Made by a program: the position numbers and the translations under genes. From Spirochaetales bacterium (GTDB taxonomy: Bacteria; Spirochaetota; Spirochaetia; JC444; Marispirochaetaceae): a stretch of 64,000 bases of DNA. Below the pieces are notes generated by a model, which was given only the letters and a program-made list of their open reading frames with translations, was not told the origin of the DNA and searched no databases. The stretch covers positions 1-64,000 of the forward strand of contig JAFGQL010000076.1 in the NCBI GenBank assembly GCA_016935695.1, read 5' to 3'. Every line of letters begins with the position of its first letter. The first letter of the stretch is position 1. Below are positions 20,405-29,667 of the stretch, one piece after another.

Positions 20405-20430
20405 CGAACACGTGTTCGATTCAGTACAAT
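20405..20430 (+). promoter_or_regulatory. Candidate operator palindrome (CGAACACGTGTTCG) followed by a TACAAT -10 element upstream of the DUF362 gene
   Basis: Perfect 14-bp palindrome at 20405-20418; TACAAT at 20425-20430; ATG at 20474. Confidence 0.45.
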
Positions 20431-20473
20431 GGAAACTACAGAATCCTGAAATGAAGAGAAATGAGGGGACAGA

Positions 20474-21583
20474 ATGGGCAGTACCGTATTTTTTACCACC
20501 ATGGCAACGAGGCAGGGAAATTCTCTTGAACATAAGTTCATCCGGATGTTGCGGAAAACCGGTATTGAAGGCCTTATATCACCGGGAGACCTTGTTGCAA
20601 TAAAGGTTCACGTAGGCGAACAGCAAAACCTCGGATATCTGAACCAGAATTACGCCCGGCTCGTGGTGGAAGAAGTAAAAAAAGCAGGGGGAAAGCCCTT
20701 TCTGACCGATACGAATACCCTCTACACAGGAGGGCGTCATAACGGTGTCGATCACGCAGTCACCGCATTGCATCACGGCTACTCCTATACCACAACCGGC
20801 GCACCTTTCATCCCGGCAGACGGTATCCGGGGCACAGAATATACAAACATCGCGGTCAAGGGCAGACATTTTTCGTCGGTTAAGCTGGCTTCCGGAATCC
20901 TGTCAGCGGACAAGATTATTTTCCTTTCCCACTTCAAAGGCCATCTTGAAGCGGGTTTCGGCGGATCATTGAAAAATATGGCGATGGGCTGTGCATCCAT
21001 AGCGGGAAAAATGGAACAGCACTCGAACGCTATTCCTCTTTTTAACGAGGCCAAATGCACCGGCTGCCGGCAGTGTGTCCTTGTATGTCCATCCGGAGCC
21101 CTGACTATGAAAGGCAAGAAGGCATCATTGGACAAGGAAAAATGTATAGGCTGTGGTCAATGCGTCGCGGCCTGTAATTATGAGGCCTTGACTCCGGATT
21201 GGGGAAAACATCAGGAAGAATTCATTGAACGGGTAGGAGAATACGCCCTCGGTGTCTACCAGCATTTTGCAGATAGGGCAATCTACTTTAATTTCGCGAC
21301 TAACATTACCCCCGACTGCGACTGCTGGCCGGTAAATGAACCGCCACTGGTGGAAGACGTTGGTTTTTTTGCCTCCACCGATCCCTTCGCACTGGATTCT
21401 GCGACACTTGAAAAAGTCAATGAAGCGCGGCGAATGACAACATCACGCTTCTGGGAAAAAACAAACACCAACACCCGCCTGTTTCAGGGCGTATACCCCC
21501 ACATTAATGACACCCATGTTTTCACTCATTTGTCGGAACTTGGGGTACATTTTGATGATTATCAGTTGGAAAAACTGCCCTGA
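20474..21583 (+). CDS. DUF362 domain protein with two 4Fe-4S ferredoxin motifs
   Basis: CTGCRQCVLVCPSGAL and CIGCGQCVAACNYEAL; DUF362-like GDLVAIKVHVGEQQN...LSHFKGHLEAGFGGSLKNMAMG. Confidence 0.92.
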   Translation: MGSTVFFTTMATRQGNSLEHKFIRMLRKTGIEGLISPGDLVAIKVHVGEQQNLGYLNQNYARLVVEEVKKAGGKPFLTDTNTLYTGGRHNGVDHAVTALHHGYSYTTTGAPFIPADGIRGTEYTNIAVKGRHFSSVKLASGILSADKIIFLSHFKGHLEAGFGGSLKNMAMGCASIAGKMEQHSNAIPLFNEAKCTGCRQCVLVCPSGALTMKGKKASLDKEKCIGCGQCVAACNYEALTPDWGKHQEEFIERVGEYALGVYQHFADRAIYFNFATNITPDCDCWPVNEPPLVEDVGFFASTDPFALDSATLEKVNEARRMTTSRFWEKTNTNTRLFQGVYPHINDTHVFTHLSELGVHFDDYQLEKLP

Positions 21584-22197
21584 TCCGGGGCGGGACAATA
21601 GGTCAATAATAAACGGATAAAAACATTTAACTCCTGTTCGTAGTGGGCGTAATCCGGCGTATTTTCAGTTTTCTGTAACAGACGCAGGAGATACGCTGTG
21701 AGCAGATGAAGCACAAAATGACGGGGCCCGTACAGTGGATGGTCCTCTATTGACTGTGAACCCGTAATCCCCAGGGTTTCAAGACGGAGACTGCTTTTCT
21801 GAGCCACATAATCAATATAACGCTGGTCCGGATAACCTTCATGAAAAAAGAAATCAAAACACGCGATGGATTTCATCTGTTGTACATGATCCACCAACAG
21901 GGCGCGGGCAAAAGCCTGCAGACACTCAAAGCGCATATCCTTCAGGGTCTCGGTCCACAGCTGGTCCAGATTCATCTCTTCGATAGCGAGTATTTGTACA
22001 TCAACAGCAATCTGCTCCTTTGATTCGTAGTAGTTGTACACCGTGCGCCGTGTTACGCCCGAACGTTCGGCGATCAGAAACATGGTAGTCTGATCCACGC
22101 ATCCTTCGGAAAACAGGGACTTTGCCGCAGTCAGAATCTGCTGACGCTTGCGGGCGTTCGTCCTGGAATCATCATACCCCAGTATGGCAGTATTCAT
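21562..22197 (-). CDS. TetR/AcrR family transcriptional regulator
   Basis: N-terminal HTH RQQILTAAKSLFSEGCVDQTTMFLIAERSGVTRRTVYNYYESKEQI. Confidence 0.88.
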   Translation of the reverse strand: MNTAILGYDDSRTNARKRQQILTAAKSLFSEGCVDQTTMFLIAERSGVTRRTVYNYYESKEQIAVDVQILAIEEMNLDQLWTETLKDMRFECLQAFARALLVDHVQQMKSIACFDFFFHEGYPDQRYIDYVAQKSSLRLETLGITGSQSIEDHPLYGPRHFVLHLLTAYLLRLLQKTENTPDYAHYEQELNVFIRLLLTYCPAPDQGSFSN

Positions 22198-22850
22198 GCG
22201 TAGACCCTTCCATTAATGCTTTTCGCAAGACAATCATGGTAAAAGGTAAACTGATCGTTTTTGTTTATTCCTTCCTGGCGGAAAGATTCAGCTCTGTAGG
22301 TAAATCTGCTCAGAAAAGCGATAAAACTGTGAATGATGACCCTGGCCAGCATCCGGGAATCAGCCGGAGCCTCTGCACTGTCGCCCAGCAGATGTAATAT
22401 AGGCGTATGCTGCAATAGATAGCGGTCAAGTATATAGTCGTCTTCTACTATGTTCCGCCTTGCACTCGAAAACCGGTCGAATTTCACCATATACCTGACC
22501 ATCTCCTGATCAGAGACAATGCTGGAGTACAGAACATTCATGTAATTCATCAGCCCGCTTTCCTCGCCTCCCGTGTGTACCCACTCCTGATATACGGTGT
22601 CACAGAGAGAAGAAACAACCAGTGGATGCAATTCACGGATTAAGTCTTCTTTCGCCGGGTAATAATTGTAAAATGTCCGTCTGGTTACCCGTGCGGCGTG
22701 AGCGATCTCAACAACGCTTGTCGCAAAAAAACCATGGGCGGCAAACAATGCATAGGCTGTCGAGAGTATTTCTATCCGGGTTTTCCTCTTAGTCCGGGAT
22801 TCCTGGACCGAAGATGGATTAAAATTGATCAACATTTTTTTTTCCTGCAT
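22194..22850 (-). CDS. TetR/AcrR family transcriptional regulator (second copy)
   Basis: HTH RIEILSTAYALFAAHGFFATSVVEIAHAARVTRRTFYNYYPAKEDLI; 4-nt overlap with the downstream TetR gene. True start may be the internal ATG at 22835. Confidence 0.88.
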   Translation of the reverse strand: MQEKKMLINFNPSSVQESRTKRKTRIEILSTAYALFAAHGFFATSVVEIAHAARVTRRTFYNYYPAKEDLIRELHPLVVSSLCDTVYQEWVHTGGEESGLMNYMNVLYSSIVSDQEMVRYMVKFDRFSSARRNIVEDDYILDRYLLQHTPILHLLGDSAEAPADSRMLARVIIHSFIAFLSRFTYRAESFRQEGINKNDQFTFYHDCLAKSINGRVYA

Positions 22851-22875
22851 ATACTTTGAAATTCACGTTTTCACA

Positions 22876-22909
22876 CTTGTTCCGGTCAAAAACAAGCCCG
22901 TTCATTATA
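22876..22909 (-). promoter_or_regulatory. Candidate TATAAT -10 and inverted repeat CTTGTT-N9-AACAAG upstream of the TetR pair
   Basis: TATAAT (minus) at 22904-22909; 6-bp arms at 22876-22881 and 22891-22896. Confidence 0.35.
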
Positions 22910-23052
22910 AACCAGAATCATGAAAAATCCATAGATATTCAAGGATTTCCGATTATCCGATTTTCAGGACATTATTGTACTCAAAATTGCCCATAATCAC
23001 AACAGGCATTCAACCTATATTACCATCACGCAACATGAACTGAGATAACGGT

Positions 23053-24882
23053 TTATGTGTTTCTGTCCGGATCGAACAGCACATAAGGAACTTTCCGCTC
23101 TCCTATATGCACATCATACAGACCGGGAAGATTTGTTTCCAGAATGTGCAGCTTGTCCCGGGGAAGGTCTTCGATGGCCACATCTTCATCCGCAATAACG
23201 AAGACCTCTTCTCCGTCAATGAACATGGGAATGACAACACCCGGTTCCGGCATGGTATCAAGTAAAAACAACCGGCCATAAATGGTATAGACAGGCTTTC
23301 CTTTGTAGACAATACCGCCTTCGCCTTTCCTTTCGATCAATGCAGGATCCAACCGGCCGGGTTCTTTCAGATTATCGCTCAATACAGCAAAAAGTTTTTT
23401 TGAATAGGCAAACAGATGCACCCCTGCAAGAGAAACTGCGTGGGGTATTTCCAGGGTAAAACACACACCCTCACCCGGATTATTGGACAGGGAAAATTCT
23501 GCACCGGGCAGAGTATGTATTTTCTGTACAACAAGGTCGAGACCTATTCCACGTCCTGCATAACCGGAAACCTGAGGAGCAGAAGTAAAGCCCTGAGTGG
23601 AAAGAAGATCAATGAGGGACAGATCATCCAAAGTCCTGGAAAACAAACCTGTTTTTTTTGCCAGGTCACGGATCCGGTCTTCATCTATGCCGCGGCCGTT
23701 GTCACTCACCCGGATCACCAGGGACTTCCCTTTTAGTTCCGCAGACAGTGTAATGGTCCCTTTGGATGGCTTACCGCGCTCCTCCCGCTCTGTCGGCATT
23801 TCAATGCCGTGAACCAGGGCGTTCCGCACCAGCTGCATGATAGGATCGGATAACTGCTCCAGGATGTTCTTGTCCACCTGGATTTCTCCCCCGCTTACCT
23901 GCACCTCGGCCTCTTTACCGAGATCCCTGGAGGTATTCCTTACAAAAACGGTATACCGGTTGAACTCCTGGGACAGGGGTACCAGACGAAACCGTTTCAG
24001 GTTCTTCTCGACCTTTTCCAGCTCATCACGTACATAGGGATGCTCCTGAAACACCGTCATTTTCAGGCTGTGAAGATCGCCGAGCATCATATCCAGTTCC
24101 GAGACAGGTATGCTGACCGAGCGGATCTGCGCCGAGACCGTTTCCATCACCGGCAGCGAATTATCCTGGGCTTTAACCCTGAATACGAGATTCCATGGGA
24201 CCCGGGCGAAATAGGCTCTATCTATGCCGTCCACATTGAAAATTTCCCTGATCCGGGAATCCAGCAACGGTGCAGTAAAAAACACGGTGAGTTCGGCAAA
24301 GTCTTCCTGTTTCTGGTATAACTCGGGTATCGTCTTTATGACGGTCACCAGCTGTTCAAGTTTATTCAGAATCAAAAACGCCCTGGGATACACCATCGGC
24401 AGCCCGTCGAGAAAACAGCATTCGGCCCTGTACAAGTTTTCGTTCCGGTTCCGGGCTTCCTGCAGCAGTTCCCGGTCCTGAGGGCTGAATCCTGTTCCCT
24501 TTATTTCCTGATACCGCCCCCGGGTTAAGGACCCCGGCGTGTCAGCCTCCCCAGGTTCCTTCTCGGGGAGTACCACCTGTTTCAAGGCGGATTCAATACC
24601 GGAGGTAATGGTGAATAGACGGTCAAGCAGCCGGCTGTCACGCTTCATGCCTGACTGCCTCAGGCTGCCGAGGAGTCCTTCCCCTTCATGGGCGAGGGTG
24701 CTTATATCATCAAGATCAAGATAAGCAGCTTCCGATTTTATCGAATGAAAACACCGGAATGCTTCCTCTAAAGTATCTTTGGAGACCGTCCCTGTTTCAA
24801 AAAGGAGAAACAGCGCGTTAAGCTGCTCCAGGAATTCTTTTGAATCCTTGAGAAAATGCTCAAGCTGCCCTAATTGTGACAT
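23053..24882 (-). CDS. CheA-family chemotaxis histidine kinase (Hpt, HATPase, CheW-like)
   Basis: Hpt box CFHSIKSEAAYLDL; N box MQLVRNALVHGIE; G boxes VSDNGRGID and YAGRGIGLDLV; CheW-like C-terminus. Confidence 0.9.
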   Translation of the reverse strand: MSQLGQLEHFLKDSKEFLEQLNALFLLFETGTVSKDTLEEAFRCFHSIKSEAAYLDLDDISTLAHEGEGLLGSLRQSGMKRDSRLLDRLFTITSGIESALKQVVLPEKEPGEADTPGSLTRGRYQEIKGTGFSPQDRELLQEARNRNENLYRAECCFLDGLPMVYPRAFLILNKLEQLVTVIKTIPELYQKQEDFAELTVFFTAPLLDSRIREIFNVDGIDRAYFARVPWNLVFRVKAQDNSLPVMETVSAQIRSVSIPVSELDMMLGDLHSLKMTVFQEHPYVRDELEKVEKNLKRFRLVPLSQEFNRYTVFVRNTSRDLGKEAEVQVSGGEIQVDKNILEQLSDPIMQLVRNALVHGIEMPTEREERGKPSKGTITLSAELKGKSLVIRVSDNGRGIDEDRIRDLAKKTGLFSRTLDDLSLIDLLSTQGFTSAPQVSGYAGRGIGLDLVVQKIHTLPGAEFSLSNNPGEGVCFTLEIPHAVSLAGVHLFAYSKKLFAVLSDNLKEPGRLDPALIERKGEGGIVYKGKPVYTIYGRLFLLDTMPEPGVVIPMFIDGEEVFVIADEDVAIEDLPRDKLHILETNLPGLYDVHIGERKVPYVLFDPDRNT

Positions 24883-25493
24883 ATCCCCCCCGACGTCCTT
24901 TGTATAGTCCTAAATATACGATATGCATACTTTTTTAGGAAGGGATCGCGGTCGGTCATAGCGTAATAGAGAATATCCCGGTATTCCGCCGGGACCGACA
25001 ATGAGGCAATTACCGACAATATCTCTCTCCTCAGCCGGGATCCCGACTTCTTGTACAACGCGAACAGCTCCTTCCCGGCCTGGGGAATATTCAACGCCGC
25101 AAGACCTCGGAGACATTCCCGCACAACCTGTTCATCGCTGTCCCCAAGGGCGAATTTCAGATATCCGTAGCTTGACGGCCTGCCTGACTGTGACAGGGCC
25201 CGGGCGGCGGCTATCCGCTTGTTTGAGTCTTTTTCCTTAAGCAGGATATTGCCGTAGAGATACAAATCATCCTTTTGTTTCTGCCGTGTCCGGGTAAAGT
25301 TCAAAAGATCCCTGTATGCATCGCTTATACGGGAAAACTGAACAGTTGACGTCCGTCCGGCAACATCAGGGTGATATTTCTTTACCAGAGAATAATAGGC
25401 ACGACGTATCTGCAGTTCACTCGCATGGGGTGACACCCCTAGTATGGCCGCTGATTGTCTATGAAGCATAGCGGAAACCTCCTCGTTGTGCAT
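24870..25493 (-). CDS. J-domain protein with HEAT-like repeats
   Basis: AAILGVSPHASELQIRRAYYSLVKKYHPDVAG...FSRISDAYRDLL (HPD motif), followed by helical repeats. Confidence 0.75.
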   Translation of the reverse strand: MHNEEVSAMLHRQSAAILGVSPHASELQIRRAYYSLVKKYHPDVAGRTSTVQFSRISDAYRDLLNFTRTRQKQKDDLYLYGNILLKEKDSNKRIAAARALSQSGRPSSYGYLKFALGDSDEQVVRECLRGLAALNIPQAGKELFALYKKSGSRLRREILSVIASLSVPAEYRDILYYAMTDRDPFLKKYAYRIFRTIQRTSGGICHN

Positions 25494-26040
25494 CCGGTCC
25501 GGGGCTCATGCCGATATAGCCTTCGGTGGATAACAGTGCGTGAACGAGTTCTTCCTGAATTCCCGAATCAATCAAAGCTCTGCATGCCTCGAGGATTTTC
25601 GGATCCGTACCGCTGTACTCAAGCATATCAATCCGCATCCGTGCAAGGGAGCCAAGACGGCCGGATGAGGCAGCCACAAGCGGCAGTCTCATTGAACAAT
25701 CCCGTGAAAGCAGACGATCTTCTTCTTTGGTCTTTATTTCCAGAGTCAGGATGCCGTTCTCCTGAAGTGTACTGTGAACGCTGAGCTGTTCACTGCCACG
25801 GCAGCAGGAATCATGACGTACCGTTCTTGCAACGAGAGGCCTTACGGTAATTCCTCCGGCAGGTCCTGGTGTAAGATGGCAGAATGAAAACCTGAATACA
25901 TGCTGTAAATGAGCCATACCGGTGAAGTGGGTTACTGCGGATACAGGAGCGAGCTGACCGGGATGTATAATCAGTGAAAATTTTCCGGGCTGAAATTCTA
26001 ACGCCAGAGCCCCGTAAAGAAACACACCGCCAGAAACCAT
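25459..26040 (-). CDS. Conserved-looking hypothetical protein
   Basis: 193-aa ORF filling the gap between neighbours in the same operon; overlaps the J-domain gene start. Confidence 0.55.
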   Translation of the reverse strand: MVSGGVFLYGALALEFQPGKFSLIIHPGQLAPVSAVTHFTGMAHLQHVFRFSFCHLTPGPAGGITVRPLVARTVRHDSCCRGSEQLSVHSTLQENGILTLEIKTKEEDRLLSRDCSMRLPLVAASSGRLGSLARMRIDMLEYSGTDPKILEACRALIDSGIQEELVHALLSTEGYIGMSPGPDAQRGGFRYAS

Positions 26041-26049
26041 CGCATATCC

Positions 26050-26529
26050 TTATGCTCCCGTGATGGAAATGATCAATTCCACCTCTCCCAGGGGCATCTC
26101 CAGACGCTGGGCAATAATCCCCGCGTTAAAGCCCTGCCGGTACATGGTAAGGACTTTTTCCTTATTGGATACAGTTCCTTTTGAGACCACCGGTTGTGGA
26201 GCCGGATCCTTGATTTGGATAGGCACAGCCTGGGATTTAAGGAACGAGTAATCCTCCCCTTGTTTCCTCCCGCCTGCCTTCTCCAGGATCCTAATCCTTT
26301 TATCGGCGTCTTCAATTACTTTTTTTAAATGTTCCGTCGCTTCCTCGATAATGGTCACATTCCTGTCAGTGGTGTTATTCAGTTCGGTAAGTACACTGTT
26401 GATATCTGCCTCTATGGCTTTAAGAATATCTCTGGGATTGACCGTCCGCTTTATTTCCCTGCGGACCAGATAGTATATGAAAAACAGACCGCTGATATTC
26501 AGTGCGGTCATAACGATGAAGGTGATCAT
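26050..26529 (-). CDS. SwrB/DUF6115-like protein (N-terminal TM, coiled coil, C-terminal HTH-like motif)
   Basis: MITFIVMTALNISGLFFIYYLV TM; C-terminus KEKVLTMYRQGFNAGIIAQRLEMPLGEVELIISI. Confidence 0.6.
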   Translation of the reverse strand: MITFIVMTALNISGLFFIYYLVRREIKRTVNPRDILKAIEADINSVLTELNNTTDRNVTIIEEATEHLKKVIEDADKRIRILEKAGGRKQGEDYSFLKSQAVPIQIKDPAPQPVVSKGTVSNKEKVLTMYRQGFNAGIIAQRLEMPLGEVELIISITGA

Positions 26530-26540
26530 GATAGGGCTGC

Positions 26541-26861
26541 TTATCCTTTAATATCTACATGGGTGCCCAGATTCGGGTCGGTGAACACCTGCTTCTGTTC
26601 CTTCTTGCTGTCGTCCCGCTTTTTCCGGTCTTTTCTTCCTTGATGCCGGGAAGAGGATCCTTCTTCATCAACAACACCGGGCCCGTCGGAGGTTGCCTTT
26701 GTGTCGTTAACAGATTCATCCTGCCGCTGGGTTTCTTCGGCTATCTCGCTCCCGGCGACAGTCTGCTGCATAAGAAGAGCGTCTTTTTGGGCCGCCTGCT
26801 CCTTTCCAACCTGGTTTATATGCGAGAATAATGTCTGAATATCAATGGGTTTGATCGACAT
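26541..26861 (-). CDS. Small hydrophilic hypothetical protein of the flagellar/FapA cluster
   Basis: Start MSIKPIDIQTLFSHINQVGKEQ; charged linker; C-terminus FTDPNLGTHVDIKG. Longer ORF start at 26993 overlaps fapA and is less likely. Confidence 0.6.
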   Translation of the reverse strand: MSIKPIDIQTLFSHINQVGKEQAAQKDALLMQQTVAGSEIAEETQRQDESVNDTKATSDGPGVVDEEGSSSRHQGRKDRKKRDDSKKEQKQVFTDPNLGTHVDIKG

Positions 26862-26898
26862 GGTACCGCCTTGTTCCCCGTGGAACTGGATGACACTC

Positions 26899-28863
26899 CT
26901 AGCCCTGCCGAGGGCGGGGGCTGGTTTTTTTTGTGTAATCGCCCTCGAGTTCCTCGTACTTCGTGACCCTGACATCTCCGCCTTCAGACACAAAGGTCAC
27001 GGCCTTGAACTCGCTGCGTATTTTCAGTACAGCTTCCTTGATGGCAACACGGACACCGGGAAACACCTTGCCCGATGCGGATATTTTCCCGTTGACCTTC
27101 AACGATGACAAATATTCCTGCACTTCCTTAATCTCGGCCTGGACCGACTCTTTTTCGCTGTCCAGGTCTCCTTTTTTTACTACCAATTCATCAAGGAAAG
27201 CTTCCTTTTCATCGGGCAGCTTCTTCTTCATTTTCTTCACATTCTCAAGGGTATGAATGTTCAGCTCTATTTCCTCAAGCTGTTTGTCAATCTCGGCGAT
27301 CTTTCCTTCCAGCGCGCGTATGCGTTCGACACTCTTCGGGTCAAAACCGACTTCCACAAGGGTTTCCGCCCCTGCGATGGAACCAATATTTTTGGCATGA
27401 ATCTCTTCCGACGCCCGCAGCTGACCGCCGACGATAGTTGCCCGTTTACCCTGGCAGATGATTTTCTTATCGGCATCCACCGTCGAATTGATGATACCGT
27501 CGGATACCACTACAAATTCCCCGGCACCGACCCGTGCATTCTCTATGAACTTGGCCCATACGCTTTTTCCTGAGCGTACGACACCGCCGCCCCGGCCGTT
27601 TATACCCTGGTGAATGATGATGTCGCCTTCGGCATCAAGTTCACATTTGCCCACATTCCCCATGATCTCGATATTTCCCGCCGCTTTGACCTTGAATCCG
27701 TCCTCGACTCCGCCTTTTACGAATACAGTACCGAGAAAAATGACATTACCGCCGCTTTTAAGGTTCACATCGCCATTCACGACATATATCGGTTCAACAT
27801 TAATTTTATCGGCATGAATAATGACCTGACCGTTGATCGTGGCCACCGCAGTAAGTCCGTCGGAAGACAGTTTCACGTTCTTTCCGATAGCCAGCTGAAC
27901 GTCTTTTCCGTTTTTGGCAGGAAGAAGTTTCCCTGTAACCGTTCGTCCGTTTTCGCCCTTCGCCGCAGGAATTTTCTTTGCCAGCGCCTGGCCTTCCACC
28001 ACATTCTGTACGATATTCTGTTCCCGGAAATCCACTCTGCCGTTCTTTTCCTTTAATTGTATCTGGGAGGTATCGCGTTCAAAGTTGTAAATAATTTTCG
28101 CGTCGGCTCCATCCTTTGGCTGGGTGCCTTCGGCGATAAGCACTGATTCGTTGTACAGGGGGCGTGTTTCCAGGGCAGAGACAATATCTTCCTTGATGCC
28201 GTGTACCACATTGTTGTTTTTCAGGAAATTCTTTATGAGGTCTGCAGACGGATCGGCTCCCCCGTCTCCGGGAGGCCTGATCACCACAAATGCTTTCATG
28301 GCGAAATCGGTGATATCCACTGTCATTATGGCATCGTTGGCAGGGTTATAGACATATTCCGCCACACGGATCCACTCATTGTCCCCGCGCTTGACAGCCT
28401 TGGTTACAATGGATTCATTATAGCTGTCTATGCCTCTTGCTTCCAAGGCGGAAGCAGCCTGGGCCGCACTGACCCTTTTGCCCTTGCCTATGGGAGAGGT
28501 GATCTTCATGAGCACCCCATCGGATGTCAGACGCACGAATACTTCTCCGTCCAGGTCGGGGCTTTCGTTATCCTCGGAAGCATCTTCATATCCCGAATTG
28601 AAATCCTCTTCACTGACCGCCCTGGCGGCCTCGACACGTTCGTAGGCGATTATTATGCAATCCTTCCTGCCCATACCGAAGGTGCCGCGCTTACCGGGAT
28701 CCAGTACCTCATACTCAATCCGGGCAAGGGGCAGGCTCAATTCAATGGCAGCCTGATTCAGGGCATCTTCTATGGTTGCACCGGTAACGGTAACGGATTT
28801 CTTTTTACGGTCTTCCTCCGCCAGATGACGCATGTACTCTCTTAACTGCAGCAGATTTGCCAT
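26899..28863 (-). CDS. FapA (DUF342) family protein with N-terminal Jag_N-like domain
   Basis: N-terminal VTGATIEDALNQAAIELSLPLARIEYEVLDPGKRGTFGMGRKD (Jag_N-like); FapA region PAAKGENGRTVTGKLLPAKNGKDV... Confidence 0.88.
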   Translation of the reverse strand: MANLLQLREYMRHLAEEDRKKKSVTVTGATIEDALNQAAIELSLPLARIEYEVLDPGKRGTFGMGRKDCIIIAYERVEAARAVSEEDFNSGYEDASEDNESPDLDGEVFVRLTSDGVLMKITSPIGKGKRVSAAQAASALEARGIDSYNESIVTKAVKRGDNEWIRVAEYVYNPANDAIMTVDITDFAMKAFVVIRPPGDGGADPSADLIKNFLKNNNVVHGIKEDIVSALETRPLYNESVLIAEGTQPKDGADAKIIYNFERDTSQIQLKEKNGRVDFREQNIVQNVVEGQALAKKIPAAKGENGRTVTGKLLPAKNGKDVQLAIGKNVKLSSDGLTAVATINGQVIIHADKINVEPIYVVNGDVNLKSGGNVIFLGTVFVKGGVEDGFKVKAAGNIEIMGNVGKCELDAEGDIIIHQGINGRGGGVVRSGKSVWAKFIENARVGAGEFVVVSDGIINSTVDADKKIICQGKRATIVGGQLRASEEIHAKNIGSIAGAETLVEVGFDPKSVERIRALEGKIAEIDKQLEEIELNIHTLENVKKMKKKLPDEKEAFLDELVVKKGDLDSEKESVQAEIKEVQEYLSSLKVNGKISASGKVFPGVRVAIKEAVLKIRSEFKAVTFVSEGGDVRVTKYEELEGDYTKKTSPRPRQG

Positions 28864-28875
28864 CAGTTTTCCACC

Positions 28876-29664
28876 TTACATGATCCCTTTCTTGATATTG
28901 GTCAGTTTGGTTCTGAGGCGCATGATAGCCTTTGTGTGCAGCTGGCTTATTCTCGATTCGGTAACTTCAAGAACCTTGCCGATCTCTTTGAGGGTCAGAT
29001 CCTCATAATAATACAGAACCAGGACCTGTTTCTCCTTTTCCGGAAGTTCCTGAATAGCCTGAACGATCACTTTTTTTATGGCGTCTTTCTCGACAATAAC
29101 ATCGGGATTCATGCTTTGCGGAGATTCTATACTGTCAACGATGGATATCTTGTCGTTTTCATCTCCCGAGTGCCAGATATCGTTGAGTGACATTATGGAT
29201 GTGCCGCTCACTTTTATCATTGCCTTGTGAAAATCATCCATGGACATTCCCAATTCCTGGGCAATCTCCTTGTCAGAAGCTGAACGGCCGAGAGAAGCCT
29301 CCAATGATTGTATTGTGTCCTCTATTTCCCGGGCTTTCTGCCGTACAGACCGCGGAACCCAGTCTATTGACCGCAGTTCGTCAAAAATAGCCCCCCTGAT
29401 CCTGGTAACAGCATACGTTTTGAATTTTACATGCTTGTCGGGGTCGAACTTGTTGATGGCATCGATAAGCCCGAACACCCCGAAACCAACCAGATCGTCA
29501 AACTCGACATTGTGGGGCATCCCCATGGCAACCTTCCCGGCTACATACTTTACCAACGGCGCGTATTGGCGTACAAAGGCGTCACGGATTTTCGGTTCCC
29601 GGGATTTTTTGTATTCAGCCCAAAGCTCTTCTTCTGTCTTACCGTTTATCAATGTCTCAGACAT
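28876..29664 (-). CDS. fliA: RNA polymerase sigma factor, FliA/WhiG (sigma28) family
   Basis: [61 protein letters not shown]. Confidence 0.95.
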   Translation of the reverse strand: MSETLINGKTEEELWAEYKKSREPKIRDAFVRQYAPLVKYVAGKVAMGMPHNVEFDDLVGFGVFGLIDAINKFDPDKHVKFKTYAVTRIRGAIFDELRSIDWVPRSVRQKAREIEDTIQSLEASLGRSASDKEIAQELGMSMDDFHKAMIKVSGTSIMSLNDIWHSGDENDKISIVDSIESPQSMNPDVIVEKDAIKKVIVQAIQELPEKEKQVLVLYYYEDLTLKEIGKVLEVTESRISQLHTKAIMRLRTKLTNIKKGIM

Positions 29665-29667
29665 ACT

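Noticed and set aside
20222-20541. Minus-strand ORFs of 103 and 68 aa upstream of the DUF362 gene
   Set aside because: Cys/Ser-rich composition, no family, overlap promoter and 5' end of the DUF362 gene.
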